A stretch of DNA of 33,970 bases. Origin: Variovorax boronicumulans. GTDB lineage: Bacteria > Pseudomonadota > Gammaproteobacteria > Burkholderiales > Burkholderiaceae_C. Made by a program: the position numbers and the translations under genes. Shown piece by piece: positions 14,389-22,104 of this stretch (the stretch's first letter is position 1; each line of letters begins with the position of its first letter). The notes below the pieces were generated by a model. It saw nothing but the letters and a program-made list of their open reading frames with translations, made no database searches and was not told the DNA's origin. Location: the NCBI RefSeq assembly GCF_019352895.1, contig NZ_JAAAFX010000002.1, positions 1-33,970 on the forward strand. The letters are read 5' to 3'.

Positions 14389-14576
14389 TTCTTTCACTGC
14401 GTTGTCAATCCACGCCATGGACCGCCGTGCGTCGATCGCCGTATTCGTCGCCGCCCCTTCCTGCTGCGCGCCGCGGTGTTCGTCACGGCTTCCCAGCAAC
14501 ATGACGAAGCACTCGCGGCCGAGCAGCAGCAGGGTCGGCGCCGGCGTCTCGATCAGGCGGCGGACCATGGCACGAC

Positions 14577-15299
14577 TCACTGCGCCGCGGCGGCGGGTGC
14601 CGCAGCAGCCGGCGCGCTCACGCTGCGCGCATCGAAGCGGCCTTCGTAGAGCTTGTCGCCGTACTGCTGCGCGATCTGCTCGTACTTCACGCGGCTCTGC
14701 GCGGCGAAGGGCTGGCGCGACGCGAGCACGCTGCCCAGGTCCACGGTCTCGTAGGCGCGCAGGATCTCCTGGCCCACCGCGTAGAGCTGGGTGTTCTTGG
14801 CCTCGCACTGCGTGACCGCGGTGCGCTGCAGCGCGGTCTCGGCGGCCAGGCGCTGGCGCTCGGCCTCCGAGGCGCGCGCCATCTTCAGCAGCTCGTCGTA
14901 GGCATTGCGGAACTGCGCGACCTGCGCGCTGGCGCGCTCGGTCGCGGCCTGGGCCTGGGCCTTGACCTGCTGGCTGCCTTCGGTGGCCTGTGCGCGGCCC
15001 TGGCGCTCGGCGCCGAGCTGCGCCTCGGCGCGGGCCAGCGCCTTCTTCAGTTCGGCGACTTCGCCCGCCGGTGCCGCGGCCACGGGTGCCGCGGGGGCGG
15101 CACCAGACTTGAGTTGCGCCAGCTCGTTCTGCGCCTGCTGCAGCTGCGAGGTGGTGATGCGCAGCTGCGCGCGCAGCCGCTCTTCCATGCCCTGGCCCGG
15201 CGCCGTCTGGGCCATGGCGGCGCCGCAGGCCAGCGCGGCGGCGAGGCTGCAGGCCAGCGGACGCCAGCGTGCGCGCGATCGATTCGATGGGGTGTTCAC
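14577..15299 (-). CDS. Periplasmic coiled-coil protein of unknown function
   Basis: This protein has about 240 residues. A signal peptide (RWRPLACSLAAALACGAAMAQ) is followed by a coiled coil (MEERLRAQLRITTSQLQQAQ) and an Ala/Pro linker. A second long helix follows (~95-165, rich in Ala, Glu, Gln and Arg). A more globular C-terminal part contains VTQCEAKNTQLYAVGQEILR and RVKYEQIAQQYGDKLYEG, with one cysteine. I placed the start at GTG 15299 because AAGGAG lies 6 bases upstream; ATG 15323 would overlap the porin gene. It sits between the putative porin (10-base gap) and the prolyl isomerase. It may be an adaptor between the porin and inner-membrane parts, but no family function is recognised. 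Confidence 0.78.
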   Translation of the reverse strand: MNTPSNRSRARWRPLACSLAAALACGAAMAQTAPGQGMEERLRAQLRITTSQLQQAQNELAQLKSGAAPAAPVAAAPAGEVAELKKALARAEAQLGAERQGRAQATEGSQQVKAQAQAATERASAQVAQFRNAYDELLKMARASEAERQRLAAETALQRTAVTQCEAKNTQLYAVGQEILRAYETVDLGSVLASRQPFAAQSRVKYEQIAQQYGDKLYEGRFDARSVSAPAAAAPAAAAQ

Positions 15300-15309
15300 A
15301 CGCCGCTCC

Positions 15310-17070
15310 TTAGAACCGTGCATTGAATTCGAGCTGCAGCGTGTCGATCGCCAGCGGCGCGCCGAAGACCTGCTTGGTCGCCGACCAGCGGCCGGTGAAC
15401 CAGGCGTTCCTGTCGATCGCGTAGGAGGCGCCGAGGAAGTAGCCCTTGGCGTTGGTGCCGCCCTGGTGGAAGGTCGAGTCGTTGAAGCCGTCGGGCAGCG
15501 CGTCGGGTTCGATGCGCTTGTAGCCGGCCAGCACGTTCCAGTCGCCGCGGGCCGCGGGCGTGGGCTTGCCGTAGGTGGCCTGCAGGCTGTAGGCGTTGCC
15601 GCCGCTCTGGAAGTCGGCCTCGGTGGTGGCGCCCGAGCCGCCGAAGTTGTTGATGATGCCGCCGCGTGCGCGCGCGAACATCTCCGACTTGTCGTAGGCC
15701 ATGTTGCGGATGAAGTTGGCGTCCAGGCGCAGCGCGTTGCCCGCGACGCGGGTGTCCCAGCGGAAGTTCAGGTCGACCAGCTGGAACTTCGAGGCCAGGC
15801 CCACGTACTGCGGCTGCGGCGTGTTGCCCGGGTCCAGCGGGTTGAGCGCGATGTCGCGCAGCAGCATCAGCGTGTTGCCCTTCTGCATGAAGGCCGGACG
15901 CGCCCAGTCGGTGCTGCAGCTGTCGGCGCCCGCATACAGCGCGCACGGCGTCGAGACCTTGCCTTCGGTGTTCTTGAAGTCGTAGTAGGCGACCGCGCCG
16001 CGCAGGCTGTTGACGCTGTCGAGCTTCCAGCGCGCGCCGGCCTGTGCCCCCAGCAGCCACTTGTTCTCGCTGCCCATCTTGTCCTGCTGGCGGCTGGGGA
16101 AGCTGTCCGACGAGTACTCGAGCGGGATCAGCCCCAGCGTGCCGAAGACCGAGATGTCCTTGTTGGCCAGCGTCTTGTCGAACTGCGCGGCGATGCCGTC
16201 GAAGTTCAGGTCGCTGGAGAACAGCGTGTCGGTCGAGACGAAGGGGTTGCCGAAGCGCCCGCCGGTGAAGGTGAGCCATTCGGTCGGCTGGTAGGACAGC
16301 CACATCTGGTCGAGCCAGACGTTCTTCTTGGCCAGGCCGCCGCCCAGCGTCTGGGTGGTCGAGACCGGGCTGCCGTCGCTGCCGGAAGCCAGGCGGATGC
16401 CGGCCTTGGTCTGGTCGCTGATGTCCGCGAAGATGCCCAGGCGGGCGCGGGCGCGGAACTGGTTGCGCCGGTCCTGGCGCGTGTTGAGCAGCGAGGGCAG
16501 CGCGAGGTTGGTGTTGTTGTTGACGTCGAAGCCGTTGCCTTCGTTGAAGGCCGGCCAGTTGATCTCGATGTTGGAGTTGCCGCCCGAATAGCTGCGCGAC
16601 TCGTTGCGCACGCGCACGTCGCCTTCGACGCGGATGCGCTTGCTCCACTCCGGCGTCTCGTTGGGCGCGGCCCAGCCTTCGGACTTGGCCTGCGCCATGA
16701 CCTGGCCCTTGACCTCGTCACGGATCTGGTCGCGCACGGTCTGCGAGATGTAGGGCACGCGCACGTCGCCCGGCTCGACGCGCAGGCCGCTGCCGGCGAC
16801 AGCCGCCGGTGCGGCGGCCGCGGCCTGGCGCTGCAGCTGCTGCGCGGCCATGGCTTCGGTCTGGGCCTGCGCCAGCAGCGCCTCGCCCACGTCCTTGCTC
16901 AGCGTGCCGCTTTGCATCAGGCCGCGGACCAGGCGCACCATGGCGCTGTCGCCCACCGGTGCGGCGGCGGTCTGGGCATGGGCTGCGGAGCCCATCGCGC
17001 CCAGCAGCGCGAGGGCGGAGGCCGCCGCCAGCGACTGCGCGCTGCGTCGGAGAGTCTTGGATTGGTTCAT
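15310..17070 (-). CDS. Large putative outer-membrane porin of the secretion/ExbBD cluster
   Basis: This 586-residue protein has a signal peptide (ending AHAQ near residue 33) and an N-terminal helical region with a coiled-coil flavour (~40-140, LVRGLMQSGTLSKDVGEALL, ..EAMAAQQLQRQ). A beta-barrel rich in alternating aromatic strands follows (IRVEGDVRVRNESRSYSGG, RNQFRARARLGIFADISDQTKAGIRL, NVWLDQMWLSYQPTEWLTFTG) and ends in LEFNARF, an aromatic insertion signal. It matches the putative-porin family found near ExbB/ExbD and TonB genes. In this setting it may be the outer-membrane client of the TonB-like protein or a companion to the TpsB transporter. The substrate is unknown. It starts 49 bases after the TonB-like gene and belongs to the same operon. 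Confidence 0.85.
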   Translation of the reverse strand: MNQSKTLRRSAQSLAAASALALLGAMGSAAHAQTAAAPVGDSAMVRLVRGLMQSGTLSKDVGEALLAQAQTEAMAAQQLQRQAAAAAPAAVAGSGLRVEPGDVRVPYISQTVRDQIRDEVKGQVMAQAKSEGWAAPNETPEWSKRIRVEGDVRVRNESRSYSGGNSNIEINWPAFNEGNGFDVNNNTNLALPSLLNTRQDRRNQFRARARLGIFADISDQTKAGIRLASGSDGSPVSTTQTLGGGLAKKNVWLDQMWLSYQPTEWLTFTGGRFGNPFVSTDTLFSSDLNFDGIAAQFDKTLANKDISVFGTLGLIPLEYSSDSFPSRQQDKMGSENKWLLGAQAGARWKLDSVNSLRGAVAYYDFKNTEGKVSTPCALYAGADSCSTDWARPAFMQKGNTLMLLRDIALNPLDPGNTPQPQYVGLASKFQLVDLNFRWDTRVAGNALRLDANFIRNMAYDKSEMFARARGGIINNFGGSGATTEADFQSGGNAYSLQATYGKPTPAARGDWNVLAGYKRIEPDALPDGFNDSTFHQGGTNAKGYFLGASYAIDRNAWFTGRWSATKQVFGAPLAIDTLQLEFNARF

Positions 17071-17119
17071 CGGATTGCTCTAGGAATGAATGGAATGGAC
17101 GGGGATGCCAGGGCCTTCA

Positions 17120-17848
17120 TCAAGGCCGGCGCCCCTTCATGGACACGCGCATCGGGAAGCGCGCGGAAGCCGGTGGGCTCTCGTCGATGCGGGTCATCTC
17201 GCGGGCCATGGCGAGCACGGCCTCGTCGGACTGCGGGTTGCCGGTGCTCTTGACCAGCTGCACGCGCGTGGTCTTGCCGGCTGCGTCGAGCCACAGGTCG
17301 ATCTGGATGTCGTCGAAGGTCAGTTGCCGGGTGCGCGGATCGCGTGCCAGGGCCTGCTGCAGCGCATTGGCCACGTAGCGCCCGTAAGAGCCGCTGCCCA
17401 GGCCGCCGCCGCCGCCGCCACCGGTCATGCCGCCGCCACGTCCGGCCGCGATGCCGAAGGCGTCGGTGCCGGCCTGCGCCGCGCCGTCGATGGTCACCGG
17501 GTCGCCCACGTCCTGCGACGGGCTGGGCGGCGCGTCGTCCTTGGGCGGCTCCTTGTTGTCGATCGGCGTCGGCTCGGGCTCGACCACGTCGGGCTTGACC
17601 TTCTCGGGTTCGGGCTCGGGCAGCTTCTCGGGCTCTGGCGGCGGCGGTGGGGGCGGCGGCAGCATCAGCATCGGCGCGTCGGCCACCTGGCGCTTCTGGC
17701 TGGCCGTGTCGGACAGCAGGTACCAGACCAGCGCCGCCAGCAGCGCCAGCACCACCGCACCGATGACGACACCGCCCCAGCGACGCCACAGGCCGGCCGC
17801 GTCCTTCGACGCCGGCCGCCGCGGGCTGGTTGGATGGGCAAGGTTCAC
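17120..17848 (-). CDS. TonB-like energy transducer
   Basis: This 242-residue protein is a dedicated TonB homologue. It has a short cytoplasmic N-terminus and one membrane anchor (~25-46, GGVVIGAVVLALLAALVWYL). A Pro-rich periplasmic spacer with Glu-Pro/Lys-Pro repeats covers ~60-113 and a Gly-rich hinge ~136-155. The TonB C-terminal domain is at ~155-238 (YGRYVANALQQALARDPRTR, IDLWLDAAGKTTRVQLVKST, EAVLAMAREM). It couples the proton-motive force harvested by ExbB/ExbD to an outer-membrane partner. The nearby putative porin and TpsB protein are candidates, although neither is a classical TonB-dependent receptor. It lies 10 bases downstream of exbD. Its C-terminal domain resembles that of the STN protein at 9882-10577. 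Confidence 0.87.
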   Translation of the reverse strand: MNLAHPTSPRRPASKDAAGLWRRWGGVVIGAVVLALLAALVWYLLSDTASQKRQVADAPMLMLPPPPPPPPEPEKLPEPEPEKVKPDVVEPEPTPIDNKEPPKDDAPPSPSQDVGDPVTIDGAAQAGTDAFGIAAGRGGGMTGGGGGGGLGSGSYGRYVANALQQALARDPRTRQLTFDDIQIDLWLDAAGKTTRVQLVKSTGNPQSDEAVLAMAREMTRIDESPPASARFPMRVSMKGRRP

Positions 17849-17858
17849 GGGCGCGTCC

Positions 17859-18269
17859 TCAGCTCGGCTTGCCGGTCACCAGGCCGACCTGGTTGAGCTC
17901 GATGCGGCGCAGCAGGTCGAGCACCTCGACCACCTTGGCGTACTGCACCGCGGCGTCGCCGCGCACGATGACCGGGAAGTCCGGCGACAGGGCCTTCTCG
18001 GTGCGCAGGCGCTCCTCGAGCTCGGCCAGCGAGACCGGGTAGGCGTCGAGGAACAGCTGACCCGCGTTGTCGACCGTGATGGCCTTGGTCTTGGGCTTCT
18101 CGAGCGCGATCGAGGAACTGGCCTTCGGCAGGTCGACCTTGATGCCGGGAATGCTGGCGTTGCTGGTCAGGATGAAGATCACCAGCACCACCAGCAGCAC
18201 ATCGACGAAGGGCGTGATGTTGATGCCGCCGGTGCGCTTCTTGGTGCCGAACTTGGCAGGGTTGGCCAT
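17859..18269 (-). CDS. exbD: ExbD/TolR-family biopolymer transport protein
   Basis: This 136-residue inner-membrane protein has normal ExbD length. A basic N-terminus (KFGTKKRTGGINITP) is followed by one membrane segment (~21-36) containing the conserved proton-path Asp (Asp23 in PFVDVLLVVLVIF). The periplasmic domain has the family's VDLPKASSS and ITVDNAGQLFLDAYPVS segments and a C-terminal KVVEVLDLLRRIELNQVGLVT. It pairs with the ExbB-type channel encoded 15 bases upstream and the TonB-like protein 10 bases downstream to energise an outer-membrane process. The gene order exbB-exbD-tonB supports one complex. Confidence 0.95.
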   Translation of the reverse strand: MANPAKFGTKKRTGGINITPFVDVLLVVLVIFILTSNASIPGIKVDLPKASSSIALEKPKTKAITVDNAGQLFLDAYPVSLAELEERLRTEKALSPDFPVIVRGDAAVQYAKVVEVLDLLRRIELNQVGLVTGKPS

Positions 18270-18284
18270 GGTGTGCTCTCGGCC

Positions 18285-20150
18285 TCAGGCAGCCACGTGG
18301 CCGGGAGCGGCGGTCCAGCCGGCGTCGGCGTCGATGCCGGCGCGGCGCGCGCTGCGTGCCGGCGCGGCCTGCGGCAGCGAGCGGCCTTCGCCCTGCTCTT
18401 CGGCCAGGCGCGTGACGAACTCGTCGACGAACACCGCCATGTCGGCGCCGATGGCGTCGGAGCGCGAGGCGAGCCAGTTGTAGCCGAACAGCGCGGGGAT
18501 CGCGACGCCCAGGCCGGCGGCGGTACACAGCAGGGCCGCGGCCATGCCGGGCGCCACCGAGTTGATGTCCACCGCACCGGCCATGGCCGCCACGACGAAC
18601 ACCAGCATGATCCCGATCACGGTGCCGAACAGGCCGACGTAGGGCGCGCCTTCGATGGTGGTCGAGAGCCAGTTCATGCGCTTGGACATGCGCTCGTTCT
18701 CGCGCACCATCACGCCGTCCATCGCGGCGCGGATCGCGCCGATGGTGGAGGCCGACACGGAGTTCAGGTCGTAGCCGCGGTCATGGCGGCGGCGCATCTC
18801 GTCGACCGCCACTTCGTACAGGCGCCACAGCGACGAGTCGGCCTTGACCTGCTCGGACACGGCATTGCTCACGGCCAGGCGGTCGAGCGGCGCACCGGCG
18901 GTTTCGCGGAACAGGCCGATGAAGGCGGCGTTGGCGCGCGAGGCGGCGCCGTAGCTGCGGCCCTTGCCGATCATGATGGCCCACGACAGCACCATCATCA
19001 GGCCCAGCAGCGCGACCACGATCCAGGCGTCCAGCGGCATGGCCGCGAGGATGAAGCCGAAGTGGCTCTTGCCGGCCTGCTGCTCGTCGGCACCGAAGAC
19101 GGCGAGACGCGATTCGGCGCCTTGCGACACGGCATCGGCCAGCAGCAGGGCGTCGGGGCGTGCGACCTTCGACAGGCGCACTTCGTCGATCGCGCCGGTG
19201 AAGGCGGCCAGCGAAGGCACGGCGGCCTGGCCGGCCGGCGTGGTTGCGGCGGCCGCATCGGCACCGATCGAGGCGGCGCTGGCGAGTGCCGGCATCGCGG
19301 CGGCGAGCGAGACGGTCGGACGGCCGCCCACGAACAGGGTGGCGTTCTGGCCGTCGGACTTCAATGCCAGGTAGGCCCACTGGCCGGCCTGGATCGGCTG
19401 GCCGGGCGCGCTGCGCTGGCCGTTGATGCGCACGAAGGGCACGCCCTGGTCGACGCCGATCACGAGTTCGCTGGCGCCGTCGCGGCGCGCATAGACCACC
19501 TGCTGGGCACCGAGCTGCTCGGGCTTGATCCAGGCGGAGAAGGTGAACGCTGCACCGGCCTTCTGTGCCAGCGAAGGCGAGGCCGGCAGCATCAGTGCGT
19601 CGCGGCCGAGCTGTGCGCCCTTGCCGATCACGGTACCGTCGAGGCTGACCACGGCGCTCTGGCCATGGTTGCCGTAGGCGGTGGTGTCGCGCGGCGGCAC
19701 GTTGGCTTCGGCGAAGTGGTAGACCAGCGTGTAGTCGGGGTCGTAGGTGCGCTGGCCGTTGCCCGAGGCCGGGGCCTTGGGGTTGCCGTAGTACATCCAC
19801 AGCTTCTGCGGCGCGCCCGCGCCGACCGCGGGCACGTCGACCCAGATCAGCGCCATGCCCAGCAGCGGGTCGAACTGTTCGATCTGGTGGTTGAGCACCG
19901 TCTTGTCGTCGCCGGCGACGAAGCGCAGGTCGGCACCGGTCTCGTTCACGCCCTGGAAGCTGAAGTTGCCGGTGTGCAGGCGCACCAGCACCGGGGTGCG
20001 GCCGGCGTCGCCGCCGATCGCGCCGGCCTGCGGGCCGCCGTCGACGGTGAGGGGCTTGCGGTAGGCCCAGTCGGGCTGCCACCAGGCGTGCGCCAGGCCC
20101 GGCAGGAGCGTGCTCAACAAGGTGAGCAGAACAAATAGTGTGCGTCGCAT
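18285..20150 (-). CDS. exbB: ExbB/MotA/TolQ proton channel fused to DUF2341 and LamG-like domains
   Basis: This 621-residue protein is far longer than ordinary ExbB (about 240). A signal peptide (MRRTLFVLLTLLSTLLPGLAHA) exports an N-terminal module. That module has a DUF2341 region (~23-135, WWQPDWAYRKPLTVDGG, WMYYGNPKAP) and a LamG/concanavalin-like domain (~170-335, AFTFSAWIKPEQ, FTGAIDEVRLSKVAR). A membrane segment at ~374-395 leads into the ExbB body, with a cytoplasmic loop ~396-500 and the TolQ/ExbB signature APYVGLFGTVIGIM (502-515). The last segment is GMAAALLCTAAGLGVAIPAL (536-555). The periplasmic LamG part may sense or bind a polysaccharide or surface protein. A GGAGA ribosome site precedes the ATG at 20150, 61 bases after the TpsB stop. 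The architecture is the one I remember for ExbB2-type proteins next to DUF3739 hemagglutinins. Confidence 0.9.
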   Translation of the reverse strand: MRRTLFVLLTLLSTLLPGLAHAWWQPDWAYRKPLTVDGGPQAGAIGGDAGRTPVLVRLHTGNFSFQGVNETGADLRFVAGDDKTVLNHQIEQFDPLLGMALIWVDVPAVGAGAPQKLWMYYGNPKAPASGNGQRTYDPDYTLVYHFAEANVPPRDTTAYGNHGQSAVVSLDGTVIGKGAQLGRDALMLPASPSLAQKAGAAFTFSAWIKPEQLGAQQVVYARRDGASELVIGVDQGVPFVRINGQRSAPGQPIQAGQWAYLALKSDGQNATLFVGGRPTVSLAAAMPALASAASIGADAAAATTPAGQAAVPSLAAFTGAIDEVRLSKVARPDALLLADAVSQGAESRLAVFGADEQQAGKSHFGFILAAMPLDAWIVVALLGLMMVLSWAIMIGKGRSYGAASRANAAFIGLFRETAGAPLDRLAVSNAVSEQVKADSSLWRLYEVAVDEMRRRHDRGYDLNSVSASTIGAIRAAMDGVMVRENERMSKRMNWLSTTIEGAPYVGLFGTVIGIMLVFVVAAMAGAVDINSVAPGMAAALLCTAAGLGVAIPALFGYNWLASRSDAIGADMAVFVDEFVTRLAEEQGEGRSLPQAAPARSARRAGIDADAGWTAAPGHVAA

Positions 20151-20211
20151 GACAGAGTTCTCCGGAAGCTCGTAGGAATGACGATGAAAGATCGAGGGGT
20201 CGTGCCGACGG

Positions 20212-21852
20212 TCAGTAGTTGGCCGTCAGGCTGAAATTGATGCGGGTGTCGTGCTTCTCGGTGCGCGCACCCTTCTTGAGCGGATAACCCACGTCGACGC
20301 GGCCGTTGAGGCGCTCGGCGACGCGGAAGGTGGAGCCGAAGCCGACCGAGGCCAGCGTGAAGCCGTCCTGCTGTTCGGCCAGCGGACTCTTCAGGCGCAG
20401 CCGGCCCGCATCGGCGAAGGTGTAGAGGCGCCAGTTCTCGACCATCGGGCCGAGCCAGTCGAGCGGCTTGGTGCGCCACTCGAGCGAGCCGACCAGGCCG
20501 ATGTCGCCGGTGCTCTCGGCCGACAGGTAGCCGCGCACCGAGTTCATGCCGCCGGCCGCGATCTGCTCGCTCGACACCAGCGGCGAATCGCTGAGCTGGC
20601 CCGACAGGCGCAAGCCGATCTGCGAATCGCCGGCCAGCGTGTAGCTGCCGTTCAGGTCGCCCTTGAGCACCATGAAGCTGGGCGAGGACTTGTAGCGCTT
20701 GTAGTCGAAGGCCTGCCAGTCGCTGCCGTAGCCGAAGGAACTGCGCGTGCCGGTCACCAGCGACAGGCCCAGGCCGACCTGGCTGCGCTCGGCCTGCAGG
20801 AAGCCGTTGTAGCCGAGCGTGATGGGCGCGTACTTGAGCGGCACGGTGTCGCCGGTCTTGCCCAGCATCAGCGCTTCCTTGTTGTCCTTGAAGTCGATGC
20901 CCACGCTCAGCGTGTGCCACCAGTCGCCGGCGTTGGGCACGGTGTAGGTGGCCTTGAAGCCGATCGAATGGCCCTTGCCCAGCACGTTGGTGCCGCCCAC
21001 GGTGGCGACCGAGCTGTCGGACTTGTAGGCCGAGGCTTCGAGCGCCCAGGCGGTGCCGGGGATCGGGGCGCTGTACGAGGCCGAGATCACCTGCGTCTGG
21101 TTCAGGTCCTGCGGCGCGCCGAAGAAGCTGATCGAGGCGCTGTGGCCCATCTGCCAGAGGTTGTCGTGGCCGATCGAGGCGGTGCCGCGCAGCTTGCGCG
21201 TGTCGGCGCTGTAGTCGTTGTTGAGGCCCAGGCTGGCGCGCCACGGGCTCTCGTCGTCCACCTTGAGGTCGACGTCCATGGTGCCGGGCAGCGCGCCCTG
21301 CTTGACCAGCGGCATGACCTGGCGCTTGCCGCCGCGGTTGAGCGCGGTGAGCTGGGTCTGGGCCAGGTTGAAGTCGGGCACCTGGCCTTCGCGCAGTGCG
21401 GGCACCTGCTCGCGCACGTCGACCGGCGAGGTGTACTCGGAGCCGATCACGCGCACGCGGCCCACGCGGGTCTCGTTGACCTGCAGGAACACGATGCCCT
21501 CGGTCACCTGCTGCTCGGGCAGGTCGACGTAGACCGACTGGAAACCCTTGGCCTGGTAGACGGCCAGCAGCGCGTCGCGCGCGGCCTCGATGTCCTTCAT
21601 CGTGCGCTCGGGGCCGAGGAAGGGCGTCACGGCCTGCTCGATGTCGCGCACGTCGAGCGCGGTGTTGCCGCGCACGATGTACTCGACGACATCGACCTTG
21701 CGCTGCGCTTGTTCGGCCGCGGGCTGCGCAGCGGCTGCGGCCGGCGCGTCCGCGGATTGGGCACCGGCGGCCAGGGGCACGGCCAGGCTCAGCACGGCCA
21801 GGCACACCGCTGTCCAGCGCATCGGCGGCCTGTTCTCGTTCAGTTCATGCAT
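20212..21852 (-). CDS. ShlB/FhaC/HecB-type two-partner-secretion outer-membrane transporter (TpsB)
   Basis: This 546-residue protein is a TpsB pore that recognises the TPS domain of its exoprotein in the periplasm and passes it through the outer membrane. It has a signal peptide (from Met11, MRWTAVCLAVLSLAVPLAAG) and an Ala/Gln-rich linker helix. POTRA 1 (~53-126) contains VEYIVRGNTALDVRDIEQAV and YQAKGFQSVYVDLPEQ. POTRA 2 (~128-200) contains VGRVRVIGSEYTSPVDVREQVP and LNRGGKRQVMPLVKQG. The 16-strand barrel contains GGMNSVRGY (434-442), whose VRGY is the conserved tip motif of loop L6. The protein ends INFSLTANY with a terminal aromatic residue. ATG 21852 and 21822 are both possible starts. 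A terminator separates it from the upstream hemagglutinin gene, so it probably has its own promoter. Confidence 0.94.
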   Translation of the reverse strand: MHELNENRPPMRWTAVCLAVLSLAVPLAAGAQSADAPAAAAAQPAAEQAQRKVDVVEYIVRGNTALDVRDIEQAVTPFLGPERTMKDIEAARDALLAVYQAKGFQSVYVDLPEQQVTEGIVFLQVNETRVGRVRVIGSEYTSPVDVREQVPALREGQVPDFNLAQTQLTALNRGGKRQVMPLVKQGALPGTMDVDLKVDDESPWRASLGLNNDYSADTRKLRGTASIGHDNLWQMGHSASISFFGAPQDLNQTQVISASYSAPIPGTAWALEASAYKSDSSVATVGGTNVLGKGHSIGFKATYTVPNAGDWWHTLSVGIDFKDNKEALMLGKTGDTVPLKYAPITLGYNGFLQAERSQVGLGLSLVTGTRSSFGYGSDWQAFDYKRYKSSPSFMVLKGDLNGSYTLAGDSQIGLRLSGQLSDSPLVSSEQIAAGGMNSVRGYLSAESTGDIGLVGSLEWRTKPLDWLGPMVENWRLYTFADAGRLRLKSPLAEQQDGFTLASVGFGSTFRVAERLNGRVDVGYPLKKGARTEKHDTRINFSLTANY

Positions 21853-21988
21853 GGGTCCAACTCGATCTTCAAAATGGATGCGACGCGATGCCGGTCATGG
21901 CACCGCGCAGGAAGGTGAAGCCGCACGGCGCACGGTCGAAGCCGACCCATGATGGAAGTCCTTCATGTCGCAGTTGCGTACGGATACA

Positions 21989-22015
21989 TAGACGCAACGG
22001 GCGCGCGGCGACTGT
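21989..22015 (-). promoter_or_regulatory. Candidate ECF-type promoter of the TpsB-ExbB operon
   Basis: On the minus strand ACAG (22012-22015), 17 bases, then CGTCTA (21989-21994) lie about 140 bases before the TpsB start and just after the hemagglutinin terminator. Spacing and both elements match the candidate upstream of the left hemagglutinin gene (598-624). Control by the ECF sigma factor at 9361-9885 is an inference. Confidence 0.35.
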
Positions 22016-22018
22016 CGT

Positions 22019-22036
22019 TTGTCACGAAAACTTCAT
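22019..22036 (+). promoter_or_regulatory. Pho-box-like direct repeat upstream of the TpsB operon (weak)
   Basis: TTGTCAC-GAAA-ACTTCAT has the 11-base periodicity of a PhoB box with 5/7 and 4/7 matches. It lies directly upstream of the candidate -35 element, in the orientation opposite to transcription. Chance is a serious alternative. Confidence 0.2.
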
Positions 22037-22073
22037 CAAAAAAGAAAGGCGGCCCCTTTGCGGCGGCCGCCTT
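22037..22073 (-). terminator. Rho-independent terminator of the right hemagglutinin gene
   Basis: Read on the minus strand, AAGGCGGCC and GGCCGCCTT form a perfect 9-base stem with a 10-base loop, followed by TCTTTTTT. It starts about 31 bases after the hemagglutinin stop codon. This is the clearest intrinsic terminator in the window and separates the exoprotein transcript from the TpsB operon. Confidence 0.88.
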
Positions 22074-22104
22074 CTTCACGAGACGAGAGAACGAGATCGC
22101 CGGC

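Noticed and set aside
14905..20138. Long plus-strand frames (782 and 903 codons) across the porin/TonB/ExbD/ExbB genes
   Set aside because: They are shadows of well-supported minus-strand genes with clear family motifs, and they overlap several genes at once.
20114..21805. A second 563-codon minus-strand frame inside the TpsB gene
   Set aside because: It is an out-of-frame Arg/Gly/Pro-rich shadow; the POTRA and VRGY motifs are in the other minus-strand frame.
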